Positions 7,809 to 17,350 of a stretch of DNA of 64,000 nt are shown here, piece after piece. The stretch covers positions 806,001 through 870,000 of the forward strand of contig CALSPF010000001.1 in the NCBI GenBank assembly GCA_943788165.1, in the 5' to 3' direction. Every line of letters starts with the position of its first letter. Within the stretch, counting starts at the first letter, position 1. The notes beneath the pieces were generated by a model. It saw only the letters and a list, made by a program, of their open reading frames with translations. It was not told the origin of the DNA and searched no databases. Both the position numbers and the translations under genes were made by a program. This stretch comes from an uncultured Flavobacteriaceae bacterium. GTDB lineage: Bacteria > Bacteroidota > Bacteroidia > Flavobacteriales > Flavobacteriaceae.

Positions 7809-10224
7809 ATCAATTAATTATAAAAGTTTAGGGGTACACTTAGGAGTTCTTCTAGGTTTTGTCTTACTGTCTTTAAGTATTTTTTATCCCATATTACAAG
7901 GCAAAGAACTCTTACAGTCCGATATTCAGCAATACAGAGGCATGTCGCGCCAACTGCAAGAAAGTAGAGAAACGTCTAATGAGGAATTGTATTGGATCGA
8001 TAATGCTTTTGGAGGAATGCCAACCTATCAACTAGGGCCAAATACCCGAACGATCTCTTGACACCAATTCATCAACTGTTCGTACAATTCCTGCACCAGC
8101 CTTTTCTTTGTTTTTATTTTCTAGGCGCCTATCTATTTCTGTTGAGCTTTGGCTTTTCTAAACCCTATGCTGTTTTAGGGGCAGTAGCCTATGGCTTATC
8201 TACCTATTTGTTGATCATCATTCAAGTTGGGCATAACACAAAGCGCAAGCGCTGGGATATTTACCATTTGTGTTTGCCGCCGTTCATTTCTTGTTCAAGC
8301 ATAAATCCCTTTGGGGAATTGTTTTTGCTGCTTTGGCAATGGGCTTCAAATACGTGCGAATCATTTCCAAATGACCTATTACATGCTTTTATTGCTCCTG
8401 GTTTATGGAGGAATTCAAGCTTGGGCGCATTTCAAGGATAAGAAATTAAAACAATTTTTCAATAAAGGAATTCGTCTCGGACTTGCAGGTTTATTAGCAA
8501 TCATACTCAATGCAACAAGTTTATTGGCTACTTCAGAGTACACAACCTTTAGTACCCGTGGGAGGAGTGAACTCACACTCGATGCCAGTGGGTCGCCGCT
8601 AGAAGTGCGTTCTGGCCTTTCGTATGACTATATCACTCAGTTTAGTTATGGTGTTTTGAAAGCCTCAATCTATTGATCCCCCGTATTCAAGGGGGGGCTT
8701 CGGGTGAAAATTTGGGAACTAATTCTGATTTATACAAGAGTTTACTGCAAGTGGCGCTTCAAGCCAACAAGCTGGCCAGTTTGTTCAAAATGTTCCGACC
8801 TATTGGGGAGACCAGCCTATTTTAGAGGCGCCGCCTATGTTGGAGCTGTCGTTGTTTTCTTGGCACTAATGAGTTTATTTTTCCCACTATATCCAAATAA
8901 GCGATGGCTTATCATTGGAATCGTTATGTCTCTGCTGCTTTCATGGGGAAAAAACCTTGACTTCCTCACCCAGTTCTTTGTGGCCTATTTCCCTCTCTAT
9001 AGTAAGTTTAGAGCTGTTTCTTCCATACAGGTCATTTTGGAGTTCTGTTTACCTGTACTCGCCATGTTTGGATTAAAAGAGTTTTTCATGGCCTCTAGTA
9101 TAGCAGCTAAAAATGCCCTTAAAAAATCCGCTTACATATACTTGGGTGGTTTGTTTGTCTTGTATTTACTCGCCGGTACATTGTCTTTTAGCGGAGTAAA
9201 TGATGCCTACTACACCAGTGTTTTTGGGGCAGATTTGATGCAACAAATTGCAAAAGCGAGAAAAGCGATTTATGCAGAAGATCTCCTGAGAACGTTTGTA
9301 TTTGTCGCCATTACTATCCTATTCTTAACGGCATTTATATTCAATAAGCTGAATAAAACCTATGCTTTTGCTGGAATAGCCCTCCTTATTTTTATTGATT
9401 TGGTTCAGGTGTCCAATAGGTATTTAGACCGAGATCTGTTTGTAAAGCCCAATCGTTTACGCTCTGCCTTTGTTTCTTCTCCAGCCGATAAAGCCATACG
9501 TCAAGATAAAGGGCATTACAGAGTATATGAGCCTGCACTTGGTTTGCAAGGAGGACGTACCGCTTATTTTCACAACGCAATTGGTGGGTACCATGGTGCT
9601 AAACCACGGCGTTTTGAGGAATTGATTGACTTGTTTCAGCAGAAACAATACGAGCCAATTTTAAATATCCTCAATGTGAAATACATCCTCTACACCAATG
9701 AAGAAGGGAAGATGCAGCCGATACAAAATCCTGATAACCTCGGTCCTGCCTGGTTTGTTGAAGAATTAGTTCCAAAAGCAACCGCAGACGATGTGTACCA
9801 AAACATGACCGCTGTTGCCTTTGAAAAGAAAGCATTGGTCGAGACAAAAGCATTGGATATTCCATTAAATTATACGAAAGACTCCCTTGCCACGGTCCTT
9901 TTGACAGAGAATGCGCCTATGGCAAAAACCTATACCATTTCGTCTAGCGAGGATAGCTTTGTGGTTTTTTCTGAAATGTATTATGCCAAGGGCTGGTCTG
10001 CTTCCATAGACAATGTGTCTACAACCATTTATCCTGTCAATTATGTTTTGAGAGGGCTCAGAATTCCTAAGGGAGAACATGAAGTAACCTTTAGGTTTAC
10101 TCCGTCGGTAATTCAGCAGGGGAGTAGTGTTCAACTCCTTGGATTAATCCTTCTTGGTTTACTACTTATTCTTGGTGTACGCGAGTTAATCAATACTAAA
10201 GCAATACTAGAGACATGGGAGTAG
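7792..10224 (+). pseudogene. YfhO-family membrane glycosyltransferase-like protein with six 1-base deletions
   Basis: An approximately 810-residue YfhO protein, broken in its first half. The reading frame changes near 8046 (CCC), 8241 (AAA), 8345 (GGCTTCAAA), 8656 (TTTT), 8750 (AA) and 8823 (TTT). Each change equals one missing base, and the restored protein reads continuously: LQSDIQQYRGMSRQL, GPNTPNDLLTPIHQ, GHNTKAQALGYLPF, IRANHFQMTYYML, then FESLNLLIPRIQGGASGE, VPTYWGDQP and GAAYVGAVVVFLAL. The last 506 residues are intact, with further membrane helices and a C-terminal YfhO periplasmic domain (WSASIDN, PVNYVLRGLRIPKGEHEVTFRF). Family members are large multispanning proteins linked to glycosylation of wall or envelope polymers. 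Either sequencing error or recent decay; no internal substitution stops were noticed. Confidence 0.8.
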
Positions 10225-11699
10225 TCGCCAAACAATCGTTTTATAATATCCTAAGTGTAATTCTCGCCTTTGGAATAGGGGCAATCAATACTGTTGTGTT
10301 TTATCCTCGTTTTATGGGAGAAGAACTCTATGGGATAATTTTAATTCTCTTGGCAGAATCCAATATTTTCCAACCGATCTTTTCCTTTGGTTTGCAACAT
10401 GCAGTCATCAAGTATTTCTCTGCAGCAAGTTCGAAAAAAGAGCAGGATAAACTCTTGCTTTTTTCTCTCCTTATTCCGTTGTTGATTATTCTTCCGAGTG
10501 GTTTAGTCTTCTTTGGAAACTATGATCAGATAGCCGCTTACTTATCCACCCAAAACCCAGAAGTGGCAAGTTTCACTTATCTCATTTTTGTCATCGCCAT
10601 TTCCACTGCCTATTTTGAAATCTTTTACAGTTGGTCTAGGGTGCAAAAGAAAACCATCGTCGGGAATTTTTTAAAGGAAGTGTATCAGCGGGTAATGATA
10701 ACGACACTATTGCTGGCCTATGTGCTTCGATGGCTAGATTTTAATGGCTTTATTATAGCGTTGATAGTTGGATATTATTTGCGCTTAGCCATCATAATGG
10801 TGTATAGTCTTTGGTTGTACCGACCCCATATACATTTCGAATGGCCAGAAAACAGCAAACAACTCTGGACCTATATTCTTTTGATTTTCTTATCTGCCTT
10901 TGGCGCTAGTGTCATAATTGATATTGATGCTGGAATGCTAGGGAAAATGGTGGATGAAAAGTATGTGGCCTATTATAAAGTCGCCATTTTTATTGCCGCT
11001 ATAATTGAAGCACCCGGCCGAGCATTGCTGCAAATAGTAAGCCCTTTGGTGGCCGAAGCGTTGAATCAAAAGAATGATAAAGAATTGGCCTCTTTGTTAA
11101 AGAAAAGTGGGACCAATCTTTTGTTGGTTTCTGGTTTGTTCTTTGTTTTAATCAATGCCAATATCGATGACCTCTATGCCTTTATTTATTATTTAAATGG
11201 GAAAGAAGGTTTTGCCTTGGCCATACCTGTCGTTTTAATCATTTCATTGACAAAACTGTTTTCTGCCTCCATGGGCTGTTTGAACAATATCATCACCAAT
11301 TCTAAGTATTTTTATGTTGTGCCCATCTTCTCCATAGGATCTGCCGTCACTGTAGTTTTTCTTAATATCCATTTTATTGAAGAACTCGGCTTTATTGGTG
11401 CAGCAGTAGCTACATTGATTGTTATTTCGGTGTTTAATTTACTTAAACTACTCTTTATCGCTCGAACAATTAAAATAAGCCCTTATGGCAAAGAGACGCT
11501 CTATTTATTGGGGATCATTGCGGGGACTTATATTATCTTTTTTAATATTTCATTGCCCTTTTCAGCATTTGTAAACCTCGGTTTAAAATCTGCTGCAATA
11601 AGTGTGGTGTATTTGGTGATTTGTTACCAATTAAACATTTCGGAAACGGTCAATCAGTTTCTAGAAATATTCTTTAAAAAATTAAGGTCTACCTTCTAA
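10215..11699 (+). CDS. Polysaccharide/lipid-linked oligosaccharide flippase (MATE/MOP superfamily)
   Basis: 494 aa with about 14 predicted membrane helices spread over the whole length. The N-terminal FYNILSVILAFGIGAINTVVFYPRFMGEELYGII and the pattern of paired helices fit the polysaccharide-biosynthesis (Wzx/RfbX-like) exporters, which move lipid-linked sugar units across the inner membrane. The gene starts 10 bases before the yfhO stop, so it is translationally coupled to it and probably serves the same envelope-glycan pathway. It is the last gene of the operon; an inverted repeat overlaps its stop codon. Confidence 0.8.
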   Translation: MGVVAKQSFYNILSVILAFGIGAINTVVFYPRFMGEELYGIILILLAESNIFQPIFSFGLQHAVIKYFSAASSKKEQDKLLLFSLLIPLLIILPSGLVFFGNYDQIAAYLSTQNPEVASFTYLIFVIAISTAYFEIFYSWSRVQKKTIVGNFLKEVYQRVMITTLLLAYVLRWLDFNGFIIALIVGYYLRLAIIMVYSLWLYRPHIHFEWPENSKQLWTYILLIFLSAFGASVIIDIDAGMLGKMVDEKYVAYYKVAIFIAAIIEAPGRALLQIVSPLVAEALNQKNDKELASLLKKSGTNLLLVSGLFFVLINANIDDLYAFIYYLNGKEGFALAIPVVLIISLTKLFSASMGCLNNIITNSKYFYVVPIFSIGSAVTVVFLNIHFIEELGFIGAAVATLIVISVFNLLKLLFIARTIKISPYGKETLYLLGIIAGTYIIFFNISLPFSAFVNLGLKSAAISVVYLVICYQLNISETVNQFLEIFFKKLRSTF

Positions 11700-11713
11700 A
11701 AGATAGACCTTAA
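11682..11713. terminator. Perfect 10-bp inverted repeat at end of flippase gene
   Basis: TTAAGGTCTA (11682-11691) is repeated inverted as TAGACCTTAA (11704-11713) around a 12-base loop that contains the flippase stop codon. No T-run follows on the plus strand, whereas the minus strand has a run of T after the stem. It may end transcription or protect the mRNA 3' end; this is inference from the hairpin alone. Confidence 0.45.
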
Positions 11714-12228
11714 CCAAACAAAATCATAGAAGCTAAAATAATTTAACTTATGAAAAAAATTAAATCATAGTAGCCATTCCAATTATTGTGCCAAAATGGC
11801 AACTTTAATTTTGTTAACTGTAAACTAGCGCTGCCCGCTCAAGCAAAAGCGCTCTTGCAAATTGCAAAAGTCCTTTAGATCAGCTTATTGAAGATCAAAA
11901 CACTGAAAAAAAGATAGTTACATTAATAAATGTCTGAAAAAATATAAATGAAATAAACGAAAGTGCATGTCTTTAGCCTAAGCTAATAACAGAACGTAAA
12001 ATAAAGTACGAAAAGACAACAATGTGTATAGTACATAGTACCCTGCGAGTTACTACTAAAACATCCATGGGGAATAGACACTCCCAACTACCCAAACAGA
12101 AAACATCTGAAACTCCGACAACAGGTTAAAATTTCACCTAAAAAAAGAATCGCAAATTTATTGTTTGAAAAGCAAATTTTAAATTTCTTCTCAGGAGATA
12201 GTTGTATATTTAGTGCTTCAATTTTCGC
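11714..12228. other. Intergenic stretch of about 515 bases before uvrA
   Basis: No convincing gene. A 67-codon minus-strand frame at 12088-12291 overlaps the uvrA start, has no family resemblance and is rejected. AGCGCT occurs twice near 11826 and 11849, and TTGCAAATTGCAA forms a short palindrome. Just before uvrA, TATATTTA at 12205-12212 is one base from the TAnnTTTG promoter element and is the likely uvrA promoter. I saw no tRNA-like or riboswitch-like structure. Confidence 0.4.
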
Positions 12229-15057
12229 ATGGAAGAGATTAAAAAACGATCGCCTAAAGACTATATTATCATTTTGGGGGCAAAGCTGCACAACCTCAAA
12301 AACATTGATGTCGCCATAAAACGTAATTCACTAACGGTCATTACTGGGCTGTCGGGTTCAGGGAAGTCCTCCTTGGCCTTTGACACGTTGTACGCTGAAG
12401 GACAGCGACGCTATGTGGAGAGTCTATCTTCCTATGCGCGGCAATTTATGGGTCGATTAAACAAACCCAAGGTGGATCAAATTAAGGGGATTGCCCCGGC
12501 CATTGCGGTAGAGCAAAAAGTGAATGCCAGTAACCCAAGGTCTACGGTAGGGACCAAAACGGAAATTTACGACTACCTCAAACTGCTCTATGCCCGTTTG
12601 GGAGAGACCTACTCCCCTATTTCAAACGAGAAAGTTAAGAAAGATAATGTAAGCGATGTGGTGGATTTTCTTCTCACCCAAGAGGAAAGCAGCAAGTTTC
12701 TATTACTAACCACCCCTAAAACGCATAAAAAACGTACCCAAAAAGAAGTCGTTGCCATGCTCATTCAGCAGGGTTATGCGCGTATTTATGCCGATGAAAC
12801 GACCATTCGGTTGGATGAGTTAAACGGACGAATCCCGAAAGACTATGAGTTAATCGTTGACCGTGTAATCGTGCGTCAAAACGACGAGGATTTTAAAAAT
12901 CGTCTTTCCGATGCGGTAGACGTTGCCTTATTTGAAGGAGATGGCTATTGTCAGGTATTGAACCTGAAAAGCGGAGAACGCACCCAATTCTCCAATAAGT
13001 TTGAGGCAGACGGGCTCAGCTTTGTGGAACCCAATGTACACCTCTTTAGTTTCAACAATCCTTTTGGGGCCTGTGAAAAGTGCGAAGGCTATGGTGACAT
13101 TGTCGGGATTGATCCCGAATTAGTGATTCCCAATAGTGGCTTATCGATTTATGAGGAAGCCATTGCTCCCTGGCGTGGTAGCGGCTTTAAGAAATACTAT
13201 GCCGATTTGGTGAACAATGCGTATCAGTTTGACTTCCCATTGCACAAACCCTATTTTGAATTAAGCGAAGAACAGCAAGCGCTGCTCTGGAAAGGAAATT
13301 CTTATTTTGCGGGATTGACCAAGTTTTTCAATAAGCTCGAAAAGAAAAACTATAAAATTCAGAACCGTGTTTTGTTGTCGCGCTACCGTGGTAAAACCAA
13401 ATGCGATGCCTGTAAAGGAACACGCTTACGGCCCGAGACCTCCTATGTGAAAATAGACGGGAAAAGCCTCCCTGAATTAATGCATTTATCCTTAGACGAT
13501 TTAGCCGCCTTTTTTGCACAACTATCCCTCAATGAGCAGCAACACGAAATTGCACGTCGTTTGTTGGTGGAAATCAATTCGCGTTTGTTGTTCATGCAAA
13601 ATGTTGGCTTGGGCTATTTAACCTTAAACAGAAAATCAAACAGCCTCTCTGGAGGAGAATCGCAACGTATCAACTTGGCCACCTCTCTAGGAAGTAGTCT
13701 CGTAGGTTCTATGTACATATTGGACGAACCAAGCATTGGTTTACACTCACGCGATAATGAACGTTTAATTCAAATTCTCCATAAACTCAAAGCCCTTGGG
13801 AATACCGTTATTGTTGTGGAACACGATGAAGAAATCATGTGCGCTGCAGATGAAATTATTGACATTGGTCCAGAAGCAGGAACGCTTGGTGGAGAAGTTG
13901 TGGGTCAAGGTAGTTTTGCAGAAATCATAAAGAAAAACACTCTCACAGCTCAATACCTCAATGGAGCGATGAAGATTGAGGTCCCCAGCAAACGACGAAA
14001 AAGCAAGAATGCAATTCGTATCACTGGAGCTCGAGAAAACAATCTAAAGAACATTGATGTTTCGATTCCGTTAAATTGCTTTACCGCCATAACAGGTGTT
14101 TCGGGAAGTGGAAAAAGTACCTTGGTCAAGAAAATACTCTACCCTGCTTTGCAACGTCATTTAGACATTTTTGTCGAAAAACCAGGGCAGTTCGATGGTT
14201 TTAAAGGAGATTTTTCTACCATTAAGCAGGTTGAATACATTGATCAAAATCCCATTGGACGCTCTTCGCGTTCCAATCCAGTTACCTATATCAAGGCCTA
14301 TGACGATATTCGTGCGCTTTTTGCCCAACAATTTTTATCCAAAGCCCGTGGTTTTCAGCCCAAACATTTTTCCTTTAATGTAGACGGTGGCCGTTGTGAT
14401 GCCTGTAAGGGAGAAGGAACCGTTACCATTGAAATGCAGTTTATGGCTGACGTTATTTTGGCCTGTGAACACTGCAAAGGTAAACGCTTTAAAAAAGAAG
14501 TGCGCGAAGTTTTGTTTGAAGACAAGTCTATTGATCAGGTGCTAGACATGACCGTTGACGATGCCATTGCCTTTTTTGAATTGCATAAGCAGACTAAATT
14601 AGCGCGAAAACTAGCTCCTTTGCAACGGGTAGGCTTGGGTTATGTTGCCTTGGGGCAATCTTCTGCTACCCTATCGGGAGGAGAAGCACAACGCATTAAA
14701 CTCGCTTCTTTCATTGGTAAAGGAGAGCAGCGCGACAAAATCCTCTTCATCTTTGATGAACCCACCACTGGACTTCATTTTCACGACATTAAAAAACTCC
14801 TCACCTCTTTTGAAGCACTACTAGAGAAAGGGCACTCATTAGTTGTAGTAGAACACAATATGGATTTGATTAAATGTGCAGATCATATCATTGATCTAGG
14901 ACCAGAAGGAGGACAAAACGGAGGAACACTGGTTGGAGAAGGTACGCCTGAAGAAATTGCAAAAATCAAGAAATCCTACACAGGGCAATATTTAAAAGAA
15001 AAGCTAAAGTGCATGCATTTTCAAACACTGCAGATGTACCGCGCTGGTACAGCCTAG
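12229..15057 (+). CDS. uvrA: Excinuclease ABC subunit UvrA
   Basis: 942 aa. UvrA is the damage-sensing ATPase of nucleotide excision repair; it loads UvrB on DNA. Two ABC-type ATPase halves are visible: Walker A GLSGSGKS near residue 40 and GVSGSGKS near 625, signature SGGESQR near 480 and SGGEAQR near 820, and Walker B segments [10 protein letters not shown] and FDEPTTGLH. Zinc-binding cysteine pairs are present (CEKC, CDAC in the first half; CDAC and CEHC in the second). The last 14 residues after QYLKEKL are an extra tail not obviously part of the family core. It stands alone between two intergenic stretches. Confidence 0.97.
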   Translation: MEEIKKRSPKDYIIILGAKLHNLKNIDVAIKRNSLTVITGLSGSGKSSLAFDTLYAEGQRRYVESLSSYARQFMGRLNKPKVDQIKGIAPAIAVEQKVNASNPRSTVGTKTEIYDYLKLLYARLGETYSPISNEKVKKDNVSDVVDFLLTQEESSKFLLLTTPKTHKKRTQKEVVAMLIQQGYARIYADETTIRLDELNGRIPKDYELIVDRVIVRQNDEDFKNRLSDAVDVALFEGDGYCQVLNLKSGERTQFSNKFEADGLSFVEPNVHLFSFNNPFGACEKCEGYGDIVGIDPELVIPNSGLSIYEEAIAPWRGSGFKKYYADLVNNAYQFDFPLHKPYFELSEEQQALLWKGNSYFAGLTKFFNKLEKKNYKIQNRVLLSRYRGKTKCDACKGTRLRPETSYVKIDGKSLPELMHLSLDDLAAFFAQLSLNEQQHEIARRLLVEINSRLLFMQNVGLGYLTLNRKSNSLSGGESQRINLATSLGSSLVGSMYILDEPSIGLHSRDNERLIQILHKLKALGNTVIVVEHDEEIMCAADEIIDIGPEAGTLGGEVVGQGSFAEIIKKNTLTAQYLNGAMKIEVPSKRRKSKNAIRITGARENNLKNIDVSIPLNCFTAITGVSGSGKSTLVKKILYPALQRHLDIFVEKPGQFDGFKGDFSTIKQVEYIDQNPIGRSSRSNPVTYIKAYDDIRALFAQQFLSKARGFQPKHFSFNVDGGRCDACKGEGTVTIEMQFMADVILACEHCKGKRFKKEVREVLFEDKSIDQVLDMTVDDAIAFFELHKQTKLARKLAPLQRVGLGYVALGQSSATLSGGEAQRIKLASFIGKGEQRDKILFIFDEPTTGLHFHDIKKLLTSFEALLEKGHSLVVVEHNMDLIKCADHIIDLGPEGGQNGGTLVGEGTPEEIAKIKKSYTGQYLKEKLKCMHFQTLQMYRAGTA

Positions 15058-15306
15058 TTTTCAGAGGCGCAGCAAAAGCACTATTGGCCAAGGTATTGTC
15101 AAGTCGGAATGAATCGGGTATAAGTTGTAGGTTTCTCATGGGTGTAGAACAGATTTGGGATCGTTTCTGTTTCTAAGGTAATACATTTTTAGAAAAGTGG
15201 CTAAAATGACCAATAGAAGAAAAGGTCTATACCTAGCTGGTCAATGAAAATTAAACCCTAGTCCTTAGACAATAAAACCATTTTTTTAATGTTTAAATAT
15301 ATTTTG
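15058..15306. other. Intergenic stretch between uvrA and the sigma factor gene
   Basis: About 350 bases separate uvrA from the sigma gene. I see no gene in either direction and no clear terminator hairpin after uvrA. The last 100 bases are very AT-rich and contain the promoter listed next. Confidence 0.4.
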
Positions 15307-15314
15307 TATATTTG
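15307..15314 (+). promoter_or_regulatory. Promoter -7 element TATATTTG for the sigma factor gene
   Basis: TATATTTG matches the Bacteroidota TAnnTTTG element. No exact TTTG lies 19-20 bases upstream, only a T-run at 15281-15287. The predicted leader is about 85 bases. Confidence 0.5.
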
Positions 15315-15405
15315 TAATAACAAAAGCGATAGCATATATAACAATTTTACTTTTAATTATTAACGTTTTTATTAATTCCCCAGCAATGGGTCAAGTAATT
15401 TTGAT

Positions 15406-15996
15406 ATGGATAAACAACTTCACACACTAGAAGACGCAGCGTTAGTTCAACACTACATCAACGGAAATGAAAGGGCACTAGAGACACTTGTACTGCGTCA
15501 CAAGGCCAAGATCTATAACTTCATCTATTCAAAGGTGTACGATCGAGATTCTTCTGAAGATATTTTCCAGGAAACCTTTATCAAAGTCATTAAAACCCTT
15601 AAAAGAGGCGTGTACAATGAAGAAGGCAAGTTTTTGCCGTGGGTAATGCGTATTGCGCACAACCTAGTCATTGACTTTTTTAGAAAAAACAACCGTATCC
15701 CTACTTTTGACAATAATGATGAGTATGATATCTTCCAATTGATTGGTGACGGGAACCCTACTGCCGAAAGTGCAATGATCAATGAGCAGGTGGTGGAAGA
15801 TTTACAGAAATTGATTGTAGAATTACCCGATGACCAAAAGGATGTCTTGACCATGCGTTTATACAAAGACATGAGCTTTAAAGAAATTGCCGAAACAACG
15901 GGGGTTAGCATCAATACAGCCCTAGGAAGAATGCGCTATGCCATCATTAATTTGCGTAAACTCATTGAAGAGCATCAAATTATTTTGTCGGCTTAA
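15406..15996 (+). CDS. ECF-type RNA polymerase sigma factor, sigma-70 family
   Basis: 196 aa. Sigma region 2 (about 25-95) has the DSSEDIFQETFIKVIKTL core that binds the polymerase clamp and the -10 DNA, and region 4 (about 135-190) has a helix-turn-helix around FKEIAETTGVSINTALGRMRYA. Regions 1 and 3 are absent, as in extracytoplasmic-function sigma factors. No anti-sigma gene with a membrane helix follows; instead a 46-codon frame comes 43 bases downstream. That arrangement matches a highly conserved Bacteroidota sigma gene rather than a typical stress operon. Confidence 0.9.
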   Translation: MDKQLHTLEDAALVQHYINGNERALETLVLRHKAKIYNFIYSKVYDRDSSEDIFQETFIKVIKTLKRGVYNEEGKFLPWVMRIAHNLVIDFFRKNNRIPTFDNNDEYDIFQLIGDGNPTAESAMINEQVVEDLQKLIVELPDDQKDVLTMRLYKDMSFKEIAETTGVSINTALGRMRYAIINLRKLIEEHQIILSA

Positions 15997-16039
15997 TACT
16001 TTTTGCCTGTTTTTACCGTTGTATATAGAAATCAACTGT

Positions 16040-16180
16040 ATGGACAAATTTTACGCAAAAGACACAAATTTTTTACTTGAAGGCCCCAGCGATTTAACCA
16101 TAAAGCGCATTTTAGCTTTTTCTAAGGCCATGAAAAATACGGTCAACTCCAATCCCCAAAAAGAAGAAAAGCAGTCTTAA
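16040..16180 (+). CDS. 46-aa conserved-looking small protein downstream of the sigma factor
   Basis: 46 aa from the ATG at 16040, picked because the open frame upstream overlaps the sigma gene in another frame. The sequence begins MDKFYAKDTNFLLEGPSD and continues with LTIKRILAFSKAMKN, a likely amphipathic helix. Short proteins of this pattern (acidic start, PS-type turn, helix with ILxFSKA) follow this sigma gene in other flavobacteria, as far as I recall. Function unknown. It overlaps the end of nth by four bases tail to tail. Confidence 0.55.
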   Translation: MDKFYAKDTNFLLEGPSDLTIKRILAFSKAMKNTVNSNPQKEEKQS

Positions 16181-16833
16181 TTTTTTTTCTTGTAGTACTC
16201 AGCCAAAACTGTTTTTCTTCCAATTGTTTTGGTAATAATATCTTTTTCCATATCCCAGCCACGTGCTGGACAATATTCTCTTCCGTACCAAATTATTTGA
16301 AGGTGTAAATCGTTCCATGTTTCTTCTGGAAACAAGCGTTTAGCGTCTCGTTCTGTTTGCACTACATTTTTCCCATTGGTGAAGCCCCAGCGATACATCA
16401 GTCGATGAATATGGGTGTCCACCGGGAAGGTTGGAATACCAAAGGCTTGCGCCATAACTACCGCAGCGGTTTTGTGCCCCACCGCTGGTAAGGCTTCTAG
16501 TTCTTCATAAGTTTTAGGAACTTGACCCTTGTGTTTGTCCAGTAAAATATGCGAGAGTCCATGTATGCCCTTCGATTTCATGGGCGATAAGCCAACCGGA
16601 CGAATAATGTCTCGGATCTCTTCTACGGTCAGTTGAACCATTTCTGCGGGTGTCTTGGCACGGGCAAAGAGCAAGGGGGTAATCTTATTTACACGCACAT
16701 CGGTACTTTGTGCAGAAAGGAGTACCGCAATTAGAAGTGTAAAGGGATCAGAATGGTCTAAAGGGATGGGAATTTCCGGATACAAGTCATTGAGTGTCTT
16801 TAGAACAAATTCTGTTTTTTCTTTTTTGGTCAT
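16177..16833 (-). CDS. nth: Endonuclease III (DNA glycosylase/AP lyase)
   Basis: 218 aa. Removes oxidised pyrimidines and cleaves the abasic site. The helix-hairpin-helix LEALPAVGHKTA carries the catalytic lysine, and the catalytic aspartate is in PVDTHIHR. The C-terminal four-cysteine Fe-S loop of the E. coli enzyme (C-x6-C-x2-C-x5-C) is not there: only one cysteine (REYC) remains, followed by a short GRKTVLAEYY end. Activity may persist without the cluster, as in cluster-less relatives. It faces the sigma gene tail to tail and diverges from bcp. Confidence 0.92.
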   Translation of the reverse strand: MTKKEKTEFVLKTLNDLYPEIPIPLDHSDPFTLLIAVLLSAQSTDVRVNKITPLLFARAKTPAEMVQLTVEEIRDIIRPVGLSPMKSKGIHGLSHILLDKHKGQVPKTYEELEALPAVGHKTAAVVMAQAFGIPTFPVDTHIHRLMYRWGFTNGKNVVQTERDAKRLFPEETWNDLHLQIIWYGREYCPARGWDMEKDIITKTIGRKTVLAEYYKKKN

Positions 16834-16881
16834 TCTTTTTTTCTTCGTATTTGCTTTTGTAATTTAGAAAAAAAATAAGTT

Positions 16882-17334
16882 ATGACACCACTAAAAGTAG
16901 GGGATAAGGTACCCGCGTTTTCCGTTAGCGATGACCGAGGAAATATTCAATCATTAAACGATTATTCGGGCAAGAAATTAGTCGTCTTTTTCTACCCAAA
17001 AGCAAGCACACCAGGCTGTACGGCAGAAGCTTGTGATTTACGCGACCACTTCAAAGAATTACAAGACGCAGGCTATTCCTTGCTTGGCGTTAGTGCTGAT
17101 AGTGAGAAGAGACAGCGAAATTTCTCTGAAAAATACGACTTCCCTTTTCCTTTATTGGCCGATGAAGAGAAAGAAGTGATCAACGCCTTTGGCGTTTGGG
17201 GCCTAAAGAAATTCATGGGAAGAGAATACGACGGTATTCACCGTATGAGCTTTATTGTCAATGAAGAAGGAGTAGTGGAGCGTGTCATCGAAAAAGTAAA
17301 AACTAAGGAACATGCGGCGCAAATACTGAACTAG
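16882..17334 (+). CDS. bcp: Thioredoxin-dependent thiol peroxidase (Bcp/PrxQ peroxiredoxin)
   Basis: 150 aa, normal length. Reduces hydrogen peroxide and organic peroxides using thioredoxin. The active site TPGCTAEAC gives the peroxidatic cysteine at 46 and the resolving cysteine at 51, the usual PrxQ spacing, and the arginine and FPLLAD elements of the fold are present. Cytoplasmic, no leader. TGCTTTTG about 30 bases before the ATG resembles the promoter element. It diverges from nth, so both DNA and peroxide defence genes share this upstream region. Confidence 0.95.
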   Translation: MTPLKVGDKVPAFSVSDDRGNIQSLNDYSGKKLVVFFYPKASTPGCTAEACDLRDHFKELQDAGYSLLGVSADSEKRQRNFSEKYDFPFPLLADEEKEVINAFGVWGLKKFMGREYDGIHRMSFIVNEEGVVERVIEKVKTKEHAAQILN

Positions 17335-17350
17335 TTCATTCCGTTTTTGA

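Noticed and set aside
8040-8830. Programmed frameshifting as an explanation of the broken YfhO
   Set aside because: Six shifts in one direction at unrelated short sites without slippery heptamers or pseudoknots cannot be programmed recoding.
12088-12291. 67-codon minus-strand frame overlapping the uvrA start
   Set aside because: No leader, motif or promoter, and it overlaps the 5' end of a certain gene on the other strand.
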